DNA of 64,000 nucleotides from Sphingobacterium sp. ML3W (GCF_000747525.1 NZ_CP009278.1:3224001-3288000), one strand, 5' to 3'; counted from the first letter of the stretch, positions 9,357-21,483 are shown. The notes: a model not told the origin generated them from the sequence alone. Program-made: numbers and translations.

Positions 9357-9388
9357 AAAAGGTTCCAAAAATTTGGAACCTTTTTTTT
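9357..9388 (+). terminator. Terminator after aminotransferase gene
   Basis: The inverted repeat AAAAGGTTCC / GGAACCTTTT (9357-9366 with 9375-9384), with a further T tract to 9389, lies 18 bases after the stop codon. Confidence 0.85.
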
Positions 9389-9451
9389 TGTATGAAACAA
9401 ATCGACCATTTTATACGTTATTATTATAATAGATTACTAAATTTTAATAAT

Positions 9452-9745
9452 ATGGATAAATTGAAAAAATTTGAATTGATGGAAAAAATAGCCCGAGAAT
9501 TAGAGGATGTTAGGAAAAGTCAGCAAGCCGTATTAGAAAAAATCGGGAAAATAGAAGTGGATAATATCGAACTTGGAGACAAAAATCTCGAAAAAATACT
9601 ACCCGATATTTTCCAACGTACAGCAGACAATTCAGATGCAATTCGTCAGTTATTGGATTCTTTTCAAGAAAAAACAGAAGAGTTTGGAGAGAAAAACAAT
9701 GTTACTAAACTCAAAGAACAGCAACAAATTAATAGTGTTAAATAA
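9452..9745 (+). CDS. Small coiled-coil hypothetical protein (97 aa)
   Basis: A very charged, helical protein (MDKLKKFELMEKIARELEDV, later LDSFQEKTEEFGEKNNV) with heptad-like spacing of Leu and Ile, so probably a coiled coil. I use the ATG at 9452. The frame also has an ATG at 9392, but that lies only 3-4 bases after the previous gene's terminator and its extra 20 residues do not look helical. I recognise no family. It ends at a bidirectional terminator shared with cmk. Confidence 0.55.
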   Translation: MDKLKKFELMEKIARELEDVRKSQQAVLEKIGKIEVDNIELGDKNLEKILPDIFQRTADNSDAIRQLLDSFQEKTEEFGEKNNVTKLKEQQQINSVK

Positions 9746-9782
9746 AAAAGAAGAGCTTCCTAATGGGAAGCTCTTCTTTTTT
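9744..9782. terminator. Bidirectional terminator overlapping the cmk 3' end
   Basis: A perfect 17-bp stem (9744-9760 with 9766-9782), loop TAATG, with A6 and T6 at its edges. It begins just before the stop of the plus-strand gene and covers the stop codon and last codons of cmk on the minus strand, so one hairpin serves both convergent genes. Confidence 0.85.
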
Positions 9783-10446
9783 TATATTCTTCAATGACAA
9801 ATGTCAATTGATCATCTTGTGTCATATAGGAGTTATCCAATACTAACGCATCTTCAGCTTTTCGTAATGGACTTTCTTCTCGGGTACTATCAATATGATC
9901 ACGATGAGCCAAATTTTTGACAATTTCATCCATCGTCACCTGCTCACCCTTATTCGTCAATTCTAAGTAACGTCTATTCGCACGCACCTGCGGGTCGGCA
10001 GTCATGAATATCTTCATATCAGCATCCGGAAATACCGTGGTGCCGATATCACGACCATCCATCACAATGTTTCTTTTCCGCCCAAGCTTTTGTTGCTGTG
10101 CCACCATTGCCTGGCGCACCGCTCTGATCGTGCTCACTTCACTTACTTTATCCGAAATATACATCTGACGAATTTCTTCCGAAATATCTTCATCATTAAG
10201 ATGAATCTCTGTCTTGTCCAAATTAGGGATGAAGTCAATATGAATATCTTCTAAAGCCTGCGACACCGCTGCTTCGTCTTCCATATCAATCCCTTCTCTG
10301 ATGAAGTAGAGTGTTACGGCACGATACATGGCACCACTGTCAATGAAAACAAATTTTAATTTTTTAGCTAATGCTTTTGCTACTGTACTTTTTCCACAAG
10401 ATGAAAAGCCATCAATAGCAATGATAAAGTTATGTCTAGTTGTCAT
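9760..10446 (-). CDS. cmk: (d)CMP kinase
   Basis: A 228-residue cytidylate kinase that phosphorylates CMP and dCMP with ATP. The P-loop is GFSSCGKST at 13-21, DSGAMYRAVTLYF follows, and MDGRDIGTTVFPDADMKIF is the conserved CMP-binding segment; the lid region has HRDHIDSTREESPLRKAEDA. The length is normal. It is the third gene of a topA - 137-aa protein - cmk run; the gaps are 4-5 bp, so cotranscription is likely. Its last codons form part of the terminator hairpin. Confidence 0.96.
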   Translation of the reverse strand: MTTRHNFIIAIDGFSSCGKSTVAKALAKKLKFVFIDSGAMYRAVTLYFIREGIDMEDEAAVSQALEDIHIDFIPNLDKTEIHLNDEDISEEIRQMYISDKVSEVSTIRAVRQAMVAQQQKLGRKRNIVMDGRDIGTTVFPDADMKIFMTADPQVRANRRYLELTNKGEQVTMDEIVKNLAHRDHIDSTREESPLRKAEDALVLDNSYMTQDDQLTFVIEEYKKRRASH

Positions 10447-10450
10447 AAAA

Positions 10451-10864
10451 CTAATTCATCCCTCCTATTATCACCCCGAGCTTATTTACTACAGGAACAA
10501 GTATTAAATTTCCTTCAATAATGCTTTCGGGTAAGAAGATATATTTTTTATCGTAAATAATGTTGTCTATGTAAAAGCTTAACCAATATTCATTGGTTAG
10601 GCCAAACACCTCCTCATCTATAGCTTCGATTTTGTCAAAAGAATGTGCTCCTACATTACCGATGAAATGACGTAATGTGCTTGTTTGTACCTGCACACCA
10701 TCCTTCTCACCATAACCTTTTGAAGTAACCAAAACATTTTGAATCTCTTGATTTTTTTCATTAATCAAATAGACATTCCATATTTTCGACTCCGGGCTCT
10801 CACTTTCCAAAATAACAGCAATGGTGATATTTTGAACAATGTTTTCAGGTAAATCCTTTTTCAT
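10451..10864 (-). CDS. Hypothetical protein between topA and cmk (137 aa)
   Basis: A 137-residue soluble protein, rich in beta-strand pattern, without signal peptide or membrane segment (starts MKKDLPENIVQNITIAVILE). I do not recognise a domain. It is separated from topA by 5 bp and from cmk by 4 bp, so it is translated from the same message as a topoisomerase and a nucleotide kinase. That tight packing is the only clue to its role. Confidence 0.75.
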   Translation of the reverse strand: MKKDLPENIVQNITIAVILESESPESKIWNVYLINEKNQEIQNVLVTSKGYGEKDGVQVQTSTLRHFIGNVGAHSFDKIEAIDEEVFGLTNEYWLSFYIDNIIYDKKYIFLPESIIEGNLILVPVVNKLGVIIGGMN

Positions 10865-10869
10865 TTCAA

Positions 10870-13299
10870 TTATTTCTCTTTCGTTGCTTTTACTGTAGCC
10901 GCTTTCTTAGCAGTTGTAGCCTTTTTAACAGTTGTCGCTTTTTTTGCTGGAGCTTTTTTAGTCGTTGTCGCTTTTTTAGTAGCTACTTTAGCTTTCCCCT
11001 TTGGAGCATCAGCTTCTGCCCACTTAACGACATCTTCGTAAGTAATGTTTTCAACCTCCGTACCTTTAGGGATTTTTAAGTTCTGTTTTCCAAAACGAAT
11101 AAATGGACCCCAACGACCTTGTTCAATCTGCGCTTCTGGATTTTCATCAAAAACACGAATCACTTTCTCGATATCCTTCTGTCTCTTTTCCTTGATGATC
11201 TGGATGCACTCTTCTTCAGTAACGTCTAAAGGATCAAGATCTTTTGGTAAAGAGTAGAAAGAGGAGTCGTGACGAATATAAGGTCCAAATCGACCAATCG
11301 CAACAGTCATTTCTTTTTCTTCAAAGATCCCTACTTTTTTAGGTAGTTTGAACAACTCCATCGCATCTTCAAAAGTAATCGTTTCGATCATCTGACCTTT
11401 ACGTAAGGATGCAAATCGTGGTTTCTCTTCATCATCCTGTGCTCCAATCTGAACCAAAGGACCAAATTTACCAATACGAACAGAAACTGGCTTTCCCGAT
11501 ACAGGGTCTACACCGAGTTCTCTTTCGTTATTTGCACGTTCAGCATGCTCTAAAGTTTTCTGTACTTCAGAATGAAAAGGTCCATAAAACTCACGCAACA
11601 TATCTGTCCATTCAGTCAAACCATGTGCAATCTCATCAAATTCCTTTTCGACTTTAGCCGTAAAATTAAAGTCTACTATACCTTTAAAGTGTTCAACAAG
11701 AAAATCATTGACTACAATACCGATATCAGTAGGGAACATTTTCCCTTTTTCCGCACCCGTGATTTCTGTTTTCGTAACGGCAGAGATCTCTGCGTTCTCC
11801 AATGTCAAAACACGGTAATCACGTGAACGACCATCACGTTCCTCTTTCACAACATAACCACGATTTTGAATTGTTGAAATTGTTGGCGCATAGGTAGAAG
11901 GTCTACCGATACCCAATTCTTCCAATTTCTTCACCAAAGCAGCTTCAGTGTAACGTGCAGGAGGTCTCGTGAAACGTTCCGTTGCATTCATGCTTTTCAA
12001 TACAACAGCTTGTCCAGTTGTTAAAGGAGGTAACAATGAATTATCGTTTTCCTCCTCATTACCAGAATCATGGTCATCATCTGTAGATTCAAAATAAACC
12101 TTCAAGAATCCGTCGAATTTCATTACTTCACCCGAAGCAGATAAATCTTCCTTACGTGTAGAAATAGAAATTTTAGCCAAAGTCTTCTCAAACTCCGCTT
12201 CACTCATTTGAGAAGCGATAGCACGTTTCCAAATTAAATCGTACAATCTTTTTTCTGCAGCATCACCTTCGATACTATGTTCAGAAAAATAAGTTGGACG
12301 AATCGCCTCGTGGGCCTCTTGTGCTCCTGAAGTCTTCGTTTTATATTTTCTTAGTTTGTGGTAACGATCACCATAAGCTGAGCGAATTTCTTTTTCTGCC
12401 GCTTCTATTGCTGTATCACTTAAGTTGACCGAGTCGGTACGCATATAAGTAATGCGCCCTGCTTCATATAACCGCTGCGCTACCTGCATCGTCCGTGCAA
12501 CAGAGAATCCAAGCTTACGACTGGCTTCCTGCTGTAGGGTTGAAGTGGTAAATGGAGCCGCAGGAGATCGTTTCGCAGGTTTTGTTTCCAAACTCTTAAC
12601 AGCGAACTCTGCAGTCCTACAATCGTCTAAAAACTGCTTTGCTTCAACTTCTGTAGCAAAGCGATGAGGCAACTCTGCCTTAAAACTATCTTTTACTTTT
12701 CCTGTATGAAAAAATGCAACAATTCGGAATGATGCTTCAGCATTAAACCGAATGACTTCACGCTCGCGATCTACGATTAAACGTACAGCAACGGATTGAA
12801 CACGTCCTGCAGATAAAGAAGGTTTTACTTTTTTCCATAACACAGGAGAAAGTTCAAATCCGACTAATCGATCCAGTACACGACGTGCTTGTTGTGCATT
12901 AACTAAATTATAATCTATTTTACGAGGATTCTCAATGGCTTTTAAAATCGCTGGTTTCGTGATCTCATGAAAGACAATACGTTTAGTACTCTCATCCTTT
13001 AAACCCAACGTCTCAAATAAATGCCAAGATATCGCCTCTCCTTCACGGTCCTCATCGGACGCTAGCCATACTGTTTCTGCAGCTTTAGCTAATTTCTTTA
13101 ATTCACTGACTATTGCCTTTTTATCAGTAGGAACTTCATATTTTTGTTGAAAATCTTTATCTGTATCAATAGCATCATCGGTCTTCACCAAGTCACGAAT
13201 ATGCCCGTAACTAGACTTCACTAAAAAGTCCTTCCCTAGATACCCTTCTATTGTTTTCGCTTTCGCAGGAGACTCTACTATGAGTAAATTTTTAGCCAT
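10870..13299 (-). CDS. topA: DNA topoisomerase I
   Basis: An 809-residue type IA topoisomerase that relaxes negative supercoils. The Toprim domain begins at the N terminus (IVESPAKAKTIEGYLG, later DEDREGEAISWH). The catalytic tyrosine is Tyr285 in RITYMRTDSVN. RYTEAALVKKLEELGIGRPS is the conserved core motif. The C-terminal part has repeated small domains with FGPLVQIG, FGPYIRHD and WGPFIRFG, and a tail of about 40 residues made almost only of Lys, Ala, Thr and Val. No four-cysteine zinc fingers are present, unlike E. coli TopA. ATG start at 13299; it leads the topA-cmk group. Confidence 0.97.
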   Translation of the reverse strand: MAKNLLIVESPAKAKTIEGYLGKDFLVKSSYGHIRDLVKTDDAIDTDKDFQQKYEVPTDKKAIVSELKKLAKAAETVWLASDEDREGEAISWHLFETLGLKDESTKRIVFHEITKPAILKAIENPRKIDYNLVNAQQARRVLDRLVGFELSPVLWKKVKPSLSAGRVQSVAVRLIVDREREVIRFNAEASFRIVAFFHTGKVKDSFKAELPHRFATEVEAKQFLDDCRTAEFAVKSLETKPAKRSPAAPFTTSTLQQEASRKLGFSVARTMQVAQRLYEAGRITYMRTDSVNLSDTAIEAAEKEIRSAYGDRYHKLRKYKTKTSGAQEAHEAIRPTYFSEHSIEGDAAEKRLYDLIWKRAIASQMSEAEFEKTLAKISISTRKEDLSASGEVMKFDGFLKVYFESTDDDHDSGNEEENDNSLLPPLTTGQAVVLKSMNATERFTRPPARYTEAALVKKLEELGIGRPSTYAPTISTIQNRGYVVKEERDGRSRDYRVLTLENAEISAVTKTEITGAEKGKMFPTDIGIVVNDFLVEHFKGIVDFNFTAKVEKEFDEIAHGLTEWTDMLREFYGPFHSEVQKTLEHAERANNERELGVDPVSGKPVSVRIGKFGPLVQIGAQDDEEKPRFASLRKGQMIETITFEDAMELFKLPKKVGIFEEKEMTVAIGRFGPYIRHDSSFYSLPKDLDPLDVTEEECIQIIKEKRQKDIEKVIRVFDENPEAQIEQGRWGPFIRFGKQNLKIPKGTEVENITYEDVVKWAEADAPKGKAKVATKKATTTKKAPAKKATTVKKATTAKKAATVKATKEK

Positions 13300-13387
13300 T
13301 TAAATTTGAGATTTGTGCAAATAAAGGCATTTCTTTAACGAATGACAATATTTTTAGTCTTTTTTTACATTATTTAAGGAAAATAAT

Positions 13388-13430
13388 GATAAACAACCTA
13401 TTTTTTTATTAAAAACAATCGTTGTTTATC
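13388..13430. repeat. Inverted repeat upstream of topA
   Basis: GATAAACAAC (13388-13397) and GTTGTTTATC (13421-13430) form a perfect 10-bp inverted repeat with a 23-bp spacer. It lies about 90 bp upstream of topA and 390 bp upstream of glpD. It could be a pair of operator half-sites; no regulator is implied by the sequence. Confidence 0.35.
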
Positions 13431-13668
13431 TATTTTAACATACCCATTAATTATTCTTTTAAGAGGCTCTTTTCCAATCATTCTTTCTATTTCCTCTCGT
13501 TATCCCCCAAGCTGTGAAAAAACAACTACAGCACCTTATGCGCGTTATAAATCCATACTCATGGTAACCTTAGAGAAATCCAAATTCTTCCTCAACTCTG
13601 TAACAATAATATATCCATTTATTTTCAGCACAGCAAGAATATCGCATTCTTATAAATGAGATATATAA

Positions 13669-13697
13669 AATTGGGACATTTGAACAATGTACCAATT
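13669..13697. repeat. Inverted repeat upstream of the glp operon
   Basis: Two 12-base arms, AATTGGGACATT (13669-13680) and AATGTACCAATT (13686-13697), pair at 11 of 12 positions around the centre TGAAC. It lies about 35 bp upstream of the candidate -33 element of glpD. There is no T run directly behind it on the plus strand, so an operator is more likely than a terminator. Confidence 0.4.
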
Positions 13698-13732
13698 AAA
13701 AAATAAATAAAACAAACTTTCATCCTATTTCG

Positions 13733-13763
13733 TTGTATAAAAAAGACCTTTCATTTATATTTA
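13733..13763 (+). promoter_or_regulatory. Candidate glpD promoter
   Basis: TTG at 13733-13735, a 20-bp spacer, then TATATTTA at 13756-13763. This is the Bacteroidota promoter spacing with one mismatch in the -7 box (A for the final G). The leader to the glpD ATG would be about 48 bases. Confidence 0.35.
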
Positions 13764-13817
13764 TACTAGACCAAAAAAGCATACAAATGAAACCAAATGT
13801 AATTATTAAACAAGCGT

Positions 13818-15392
13818 ATGATTAACTTTAAAAGAGACAAAAACCTAGAACGGGTAAAGAAAAACTCGAAATGGGATGTCGTCATCATTGGGGGGGGTGC
13901 TACCGGCCTCGGTATTGCTGTTGATGCCGCATCACGTGGATATAAAACACTCCTGTTGGAAAAATACGATTTTGCAAAAGCGACCTCGAGCAGGAGTACT
14001 AAATTGGTTCATGGAGGTGTCCGCTATTTAGCAAATGGTGATATAAAGCTCGTTTATTCTGCTTTAAGAGAAAGAGGATTAATATTCAAAAATGCACCTC
14101 ATCTAGCTAAGGTGCAAAGTTTTATTATACCCTGTTATTCCTTTTATAGTAAATGGAAGTATCTGATTGGATTAAAAATTTACGATTGGATGGCAGGATC
14201 ATACCGCATTGGTGCGTCCAAATTCCTATCCAACGAACAGGTGGTATCCAAACTAACATCCATCAAAAAAACAGGCCTGAAAGGTGGAATTATCTACTAT
14301 GATGGACAATTTGATGACGCTAGATTTGCTATTAATTTAGCGCAAACAGCAAGCATGTTAGACGCCACGATCCTCAATTATTGCGATGTAAATGCCATCC
14401 ATAAAGATGAAAATGGACATGTTTCTGGCATCTCATTTACAGATCTTGAATCGGAAGAAACGATTGAAATAACCGCAAAAACGGTCATCAATGCTACTGG
14501 TATTTTTGTTGACGACATTCTCAAAATGGAGTCTCCTACCCATAAGAACTTAGTTAGACCCTCACAAGGAACACATATTGTTATCGATAAAAAATTCTTG
14601 GGAGAAGATGATGCCTTAATGATTCCAGAGACAGATGATGGCCGGGTTTTGTTCGGTGTTCCATGGCATGACCACATCTTATTAGGTACGACAGATACCC
14701 CGCTGGATATCCACACCATTGAACCAAGACCTTTGGAGGAAGAGGTTGAATTTATACTCTCCACTGCTAAAACATACCTCAATCCAGCACCTACGAGGAA
14801 GGATATACTGAGTGTTTTTGCAGGTTTAAGACCATTAGCTGCCCCAAAAGATGAGAACTCCAAATCGACAAAAGAGATTTCAAGAGACCACAAACTGATT
14901 ACAAGCAAGTCAGGATTGATTACCATCACTGGAGGAAAGTGGACTACCTATCGAAAAATGGCAGAGGATACTGTAAATAAGGCCATTGAAATCGGAAAAT
15001 TAACCGATGCACCTTGCATCACTAAAACCCTCAAAATTCATGGTTATTTAGAAGATAAACAAGAAGGTCATTGGCAAATTTACGGTGCTGATGCTGACCT
15101 GATTAAAGATTTAGCAATTAAAAACCCCGAACTCAATCAAAAGATACATCCCAAGTTTGATTATATCGCTGCTGAAGTTGTATGGGCGGTAAGAAATGAA
15201 ATGGCTAGGCGACTCGAGGATGTCTTAGCAAGAAGGATGCGGATGCTGTTTCTAGACGCTAAAGCTGCTATGGAGGCCGCACCTGTTGTAGTTCATATTA
15301 TGGCGAATGAACTTGATCAGACAGAATCGTGGGAAGAAGAAGAGCTTCAACAGTTCTTAGCGCTTGGCAAACACTACAGTTATGAGGCATAA
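13818..15392 (+). CDS. glpD: Aerobic glycerol-3-phosphate dehydrogenase
   Basis: A 524-residue FAD enzyme that oxidises glycerol 3-phosphate to dihydroxyacetone phosphate and passes electrons to quinone at the inner membrane. The FAD motif is VVIIGGGATGLGIAVDAA (GGGATG at 25-30), followed by the family signature SSRSTKLVHGGVRYLANGD. SGLITITGGKWTTYRKMAED is the second conserved block, and the C-terminal domain is of normal size. It is the first gene of glpD-glpK-glpF, with gaps of 18 and 13 bp. ATG start at 13818, after a 518-bp region that carries candidate operator repeats. Confidence 0.97.
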   Translation: MINFKRDKNLERVKKNSKWDVVIIGGGATGLGIAVDAASRGYKTLLLEKYDFAKATSSRSTKLVHGGVRYLANGDIKLVYSALRERGLIFKNAPHLAKVQSFIIPCYSFYSKWKYLIGLKIYDWMAGSYRIGASKFLSNEQVVSKLTSIKKTGLKGGIIYYDGQFDDARFAINLAQTASMLDATILNYCDVNAIHKDENGHVSGISFTDLESEETIEITAKTVINATGIFVDDILKMESPTHKNLVRPSQGTHIVIDKKFLGEDDALMIPETDDGRVLFGVPWHDHILLGTTDTPLDIHTIEPRPLEEEVEFILSTAKTYLNPAPTRKDILSVFAGLRPLAAPKDENSKSTKEISRDHKLITSKSGLITITGGKWTTYRKMAEDTVNKAIEIGKLTDAPCITKTLKIHGYLEDKQEGHWQIYGADADLIKDLAIKNPELNQKIHPKFDYIAAEVVWAVRNEMARRLEDVLARRMRMLFLDAKAAMEAAPVVVHIMANELDQTESWEEEELQQFLALGKHYSYEA

Positions 15393-15410
15393 TCTAAAAC
15401 CCCTAAATCA

Positions 15411-16919
15411 ATGAGTACAAAAGAATACATTTTAGCATTAGATCAAGGGACAACCAGTTCCAGAGCTATTATTTTTTCAAAATCAGGAAAAATAGAAGCC
15501 ATAGCACAGAAAGAGTTCAAACAGATATATCCGCATTCAGGATGGGTAGAACACGACCCTAAGGAAATATGGGCCAGCCAATTATCTGTCTTTACCGAGG
15601 TTATGGCTAAATTAAAAATCACGCCCAAACATATTAAAGGTATCGGAATCACAAATCAACGCGAGACAACGATTATTTGGGATAGAAACACAGGTGAACC
15701 CGTCTACAATGCCATTGTTTGGCAAGACCGTAGAACAGCCAATTATTGTAAAAACCTCGAAAAAGAAGGATATAGTGATACCATACAGCAAAAAACTGGC
15801 TTACGTATTGATTCCTACTTTTCAGCATCCAAAATTAATTGGATATTAGAACATGTTGAAGGTGTCCGCGAGCGAGCAAATCGTGGAGAACTCGCTTTTG
15901 GAACTGTGGACACTTGGATTATATGGAATTTAACGGATGGAAAAGTACATGTAACCGACGTATCCAATGCTTCGCGTACAATGCTCTATAATATTGAGAC
16001 ATTAAACTGGGACGAAGAGCTTCTAAACCTATTTGATATCCCAAAGAGTCTCTTACCTCAAGTGGCATCATCTTCGGAGGTCTATGGTTATACTTCAGGA
16101 CAAATACTATCAAGTGTGGTACCTATCGCTGGTATAGCTGGAGATCAACAGGCAGCACTTTTCGGACAAATGTGCACGAAGAAAGGTATGGCCAAAAACA
16201 CATACGGAACTGGTTGTTTCTTATTAATGAATATTGGCTCAAAACCGATATTTTCCAAAAACAATTTAGTTACCACTATTGCTTGGAAAATTGGGGATAA
16301 GGTAACGTATGCCCTAGAGGGGAGCGTCTTTATCGGAGGAGCAGTTATACAATGGTTAAGAGATGAGTTGGGGATTATAAAAACAGCAGCAGAAGTCGAA
16401 AGATTAGCCACTAGTGTAAAAGACAGTGATGGTGTATATTTGGTTCCTGCTTTTTCAGGACTTGGTGCGCCGCATTGGAACCCTTATGCTAGAGGAAGCT
16501 TATTGGGGCTTTCAAGGGGAACTAATGTCGCACATATCGCCCGTGCTGCACTTGAGGGCATTGCTTTCCAAGTTACCGATGTGCTGACAGCGATGCAGTC
16601 TGATTCACAAATTGAAGTCAAAGAGCTTCGCGTAGATGGCGGTGCGAGTGCTAATAATTTTCTGATGCAAACCCAGGCCAATTTCATTAATGCGACTACA
16701 GTAAGACCTGAAGTAATTGAAACAACGGCACTTGGTGCGGCTTATTTAGCAGGTCTAGCAGTTGGTTTTTGGCCTAGTATTGAAGAGATTGCCGAACAAT
16801 GGCAATTAGATACAATATTCAAGCCGATTGGTGACGATAGAGTAAAACAATCTTTACGAGAATGGAAAAGAGCAGTAGAGACCACAAAATTTTGGGCAAA
16901 CTATGATATGAATGACTAA
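15411..16919 (+). CDS. glpK: Glycerol kinase
   Basis: A 502-residue FGGY-family kinase that makes glycerol 3-phosphate from glycerol and ATP. Motifs: [15 protein letters not shown] (8-22), [25 protein letters not shown], the [14 protein letters not shown]-site segment, and [13 protein letters not shown]. Length and motif order are canonical. It sits between glpD, which uses its product, and glpF, which brings in its substrate, so the three genes form a complete glycerol uptake and oxidation unit. Confidence 0.98.
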   Translation: MSTKEYILALDQGTTSSRAIIFSKSGKIEAIAQKEFKQIYPHSGWVEHDPKEIWASQLSVFTEVMAKLKITPKHIKGIGITNQRETTIIWDRNTGEPVYNAIVWQDRRTANYCKNLEKEGYSDTIQQKTGLRIDSYFSASKINWILEHVEGVRERANRGELAFGTVDTWIIWNLTDGKVHVTDVSNASRTMLYNIETLNWDEELLNLFDIPKSLLPQVASSSEVYGYTSGQILSSVVPIAGIAGDQQAALFGQMCTKKGMAKNTYGTGCFLLMNIGSKPIFSKNNLVTTIAWKIGDKVTYALEGSVFIGGAVIQWLRDELGIIKTAAEVERLATSVKDSDGVYLVPAFSGLGAPHWNPYARGSLLGLSRGTNVAHIARAALEGIAFQVTDVLTAMQSDSQIEVKELRVDGGASANNFLMQTQANFINATTVRPEVIETTALGAAYLAGLAVGFWPSIEEIAEQWQLDTIFKPIGDDRVKQSLREWKRAVETTKFWANYDMND

Positions 16920-16932
16920 TTAATTTTATAAT

Positions 16933-17658
16933 ATGAATGTATTAATTGCAGAATTTATAGGCACAGCCATCCTCATTCTATTAGGTGGCGGGGTCGTTGC
17001 AAATGTGGTATTAAAAGATACTAAAGGAAATAATTCGGGTTGGATAGTTATCAGTACGGCTTGGGCATTGGCAGTATTTGCAGGTGTTACCATCGCAGGA
17101 CCTCACAGCGGAGCACATCTAAATCCCGCAGTCACTCTTGCCAATCTTCTTTTAAATAAGATGACGATAAGCTTGGGCTTACAATACATCCTTATGCAAA
17201 TTTTAGGCGCAATGTTTGGATCTTTTATAGTTTGGCTCATGTACAAAGACCATTTCACAGAAACCGATGATGCAGGAGCCAAAGAGGCTGTATTCTGTAC
17301 CAGACCAGCCATATTCAACCCTAAAATTAATATTATTAGCGAAATCGTTGGCACATTTGTCTTAATATTTTGTATACTAAATTTCACGAGTCCAACGACT
17401 TACCAAGGACAAACCTTTGGACTAGGTTCCATAGGAGCAATACCTGTAAGTTTTGTCGTTTGGGGTATCGGCCTATCATTAGGTGGTACCACTGGATATG
17501 CCATTAATCCAGCACGTGATCTAGGCCCTCGCATAACGCACGCCTTATTACCAATAAAAAACAAGAAATCTTTCAATATAGCCTATGCTTGGGTTCCTGT
17601 CATTGGACCACTTATAGGGAGTGCCTTAGCAACCTTAATCTATGTATATATCAAGTAG
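16933..17658 (+). CDS. glpF: Glycerol uptake facilitator (MIP/aquaglyceroporin)
   Basis: A 241-residue six-helix channel in the inner membrane. The first pore motif is SGAHLNPAVTLA (NPA at 64-66) and the second is GYAINPARDLGPR. The Asp after NPAR is typical of glycerol facilitators, whereas water-specific aquaporins usually have another residue there. It is the last gene of the glp operon. I see no strong hairpin terminator in the 150 bp behind it. Confidence 0.95.
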   Translation: MNVLIAEFIGTAILILLGGGVVANVVLKDTKGNNSGWIVISTAWALAVFAGVTIAGPHSGAHLNPAVTLANLLLNKMTISLGLQYILMQILGAMFGSFIVWLMYKDHFTETDDAGAKEAVFCTRPAIFNPKINIISEIVGTFVLIFCILNFTSPTTYQGQTFGLGSIGAIPVSFVVWGIGLSLGGTTGYAINPARDLGPRITHALLPIKNKKSFNIAYAWVPVIGPLIGSALATLIYVYIK

Positions 17659-17815
17659 CAATCCAAAACTTAACAGCGAGGAATTAATATAGGTAACGAG
17701 AAAAAAAAACCTCATGAGAGACTAACGATAAGGCATATCCGATATGTTTTAGCATTTTTATAGCAATGAGATATGCTCCAACAGCATCACATAGAGCCAG
17801 AGATAATCGCTAATA

Positions 17816-17935
17816 TGCAAGGACTTCAGTATAAGAAATGGTACCGACCTAATTTCCAGTCCATTATAGTATATTAAGGCAAGGCCATCGGTTGCTGGGT
17901 GATGTCCGGTCCGGCGGTGCTGTCCCCCAGAAAAT
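17816..17935 (-). pseudogene. Decayed 5S rRNA-like copy
   Basis: This stretch repeats the intact 5S end at 17964-18080 in degraded form. TGCAAGG-CTTC-GTATAA and GG-ACCGACCTA occur in both at the same spacing, and CCATCGG followed by a CTGG-like block occurs in both further in. The remaining bases have diverged, and no 5S helix I can form. It lies directly behind the rRNA operon in the same orientation, so it looks like the remnant of a second 5S gene with its trailer. The alignment was done by eye. Confidence 0.5.
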
Positions 17936-17942
17936 ACGGAAC

Positions 17943-17974
17943 ACAAAAAAGCCCTTGCTGTCATGCAAGGGCTT
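17943..17974 (-). terminator. rRNA operon terminator
   Basis: GCCCTTGC (17951-17958) pairs with GCAAGGGC (17965-17972) around a six-base loop. On the minus strand the stem is followed by a T6 run (17945-17950). It starts about 15 bases after the 5S rRNA. Confidence 0.8.
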
Positions 17975-17986
17975 CCGTATAAAAAA

Positions 17987-18095
17987 AGGCACCGACCTAC
18001 TCTCCCACCTGTTACGGCAATACCATCGGCTCTGGCGGGCTTGACTTCTCTGTTCGGAATGGGAAGAGGTAGACACCGCCGATATAGGCACCTAA
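17987..18095 (-). rRNA. rrf: 5S ribosomal RNA
   Basis: A 5S rRNA of about 109 nt. Sense landmarks are CCCATTCCGAACAGAGAAG and GGGAGAGTAGGTCGGTGCC, and the two GGTGCC ends pair as helix I using two G-U wobbles. It is the last gene of the operon, about 105 bp after the 23S. The ends are estimated from the helix I boundary. Confidence 0.93.
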
Positions 18096-18199
18096 AATAA
18101 GGTTATCAGAATATAGAAACAATATCCTTAACGGATAAAAGTCACCATCTGATCTATAGACAATTGAAAGAAAAACTAAAAGAGGAAGACAACAGTGTC

Positions 18200-21103
<2,904 letters not shown>

Positions 21104-21321
21104 TAGCCCTTTTGCTACTATGGGTTGCTTTTTGATATATATAACCATGATGCTACGCATTAATCCGTTCGGCCTTGACCGAGGGTCTTCATAATACATC
21201 GAACACATCACAGTATTGTCTCTACTGTTGTCTTCTCTTGTAATTTTTTTCTTTCAATATGTCAAAGAACTCTTTGTCGCCCTTATCATGAACACAATAT
21301 CTTGGTGTTCGGGCAGACCTG

Positions 21322-21395
21322 TGGAGAATATCGGAGTCGAACCGATGACCCCCTGCGTGCAAGGCAGGTGCTCTAGCCAGCTGAGCTAATTCCCC
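21322..21395 (-). tRNA. tRNA-Ala (TGC)
   Basis: A full cloverleaf on the minus strand. Acceptor GGGGAAT pairs with ATTCTCC (one G-U), anticodon stem CCTGC/GCAGG with loop CTTGCAC gives anticodon TGC. The discriminator is A and the CCA is not encoded. It lies in the 16S-23S spacer, next to the 23S. Confidence 0.96.
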
Positions 21396-21406
21396 GTATC
21401 GTTTTA

Positions 21407-21483
21407 TGGTAGTCCCGAGCAGATTTGAACTGCTGACCCCTACATTATCAGTGTAGTGCTCTAACCAACTGAGCTACGGGACT
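21407..21483 (-). tRNA. tRNA-Ile (GAT)
   Basis: A full cloverleaf on the minus strand. Acceptor AGTCCCG pairs with CGGGACT, anticodon stem CTACA/TGTAG with loop CTGATAA gives anticodon GAT. Discriminator A and an encoded CCA (21407-21409). It is the first spacer tRNA after 16S, 11 bp from tRNA-Ala. Confidence 0.96.

Larger units (their letters stand above)
13300..13817. other. 518-bp intergenic region between topA and glpD
   Basis: No gene is visible. It holds the divergent upstream regions of topA and glpD, two inverted repeats (13388-13430 and 13669-13697) and a candidate glpD promoter (13733-13763). The rest is plain AT-rich sequence. Confidence 0.6.

Noticed and set aside
14378..14929. 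183-codon open frame on the minus strand inside glpD
   Set aside because: It lies wholly antisense to a strongly conserved gene, and its composition (Ser/Val rich without domain pattern) is that of a shadow frame.
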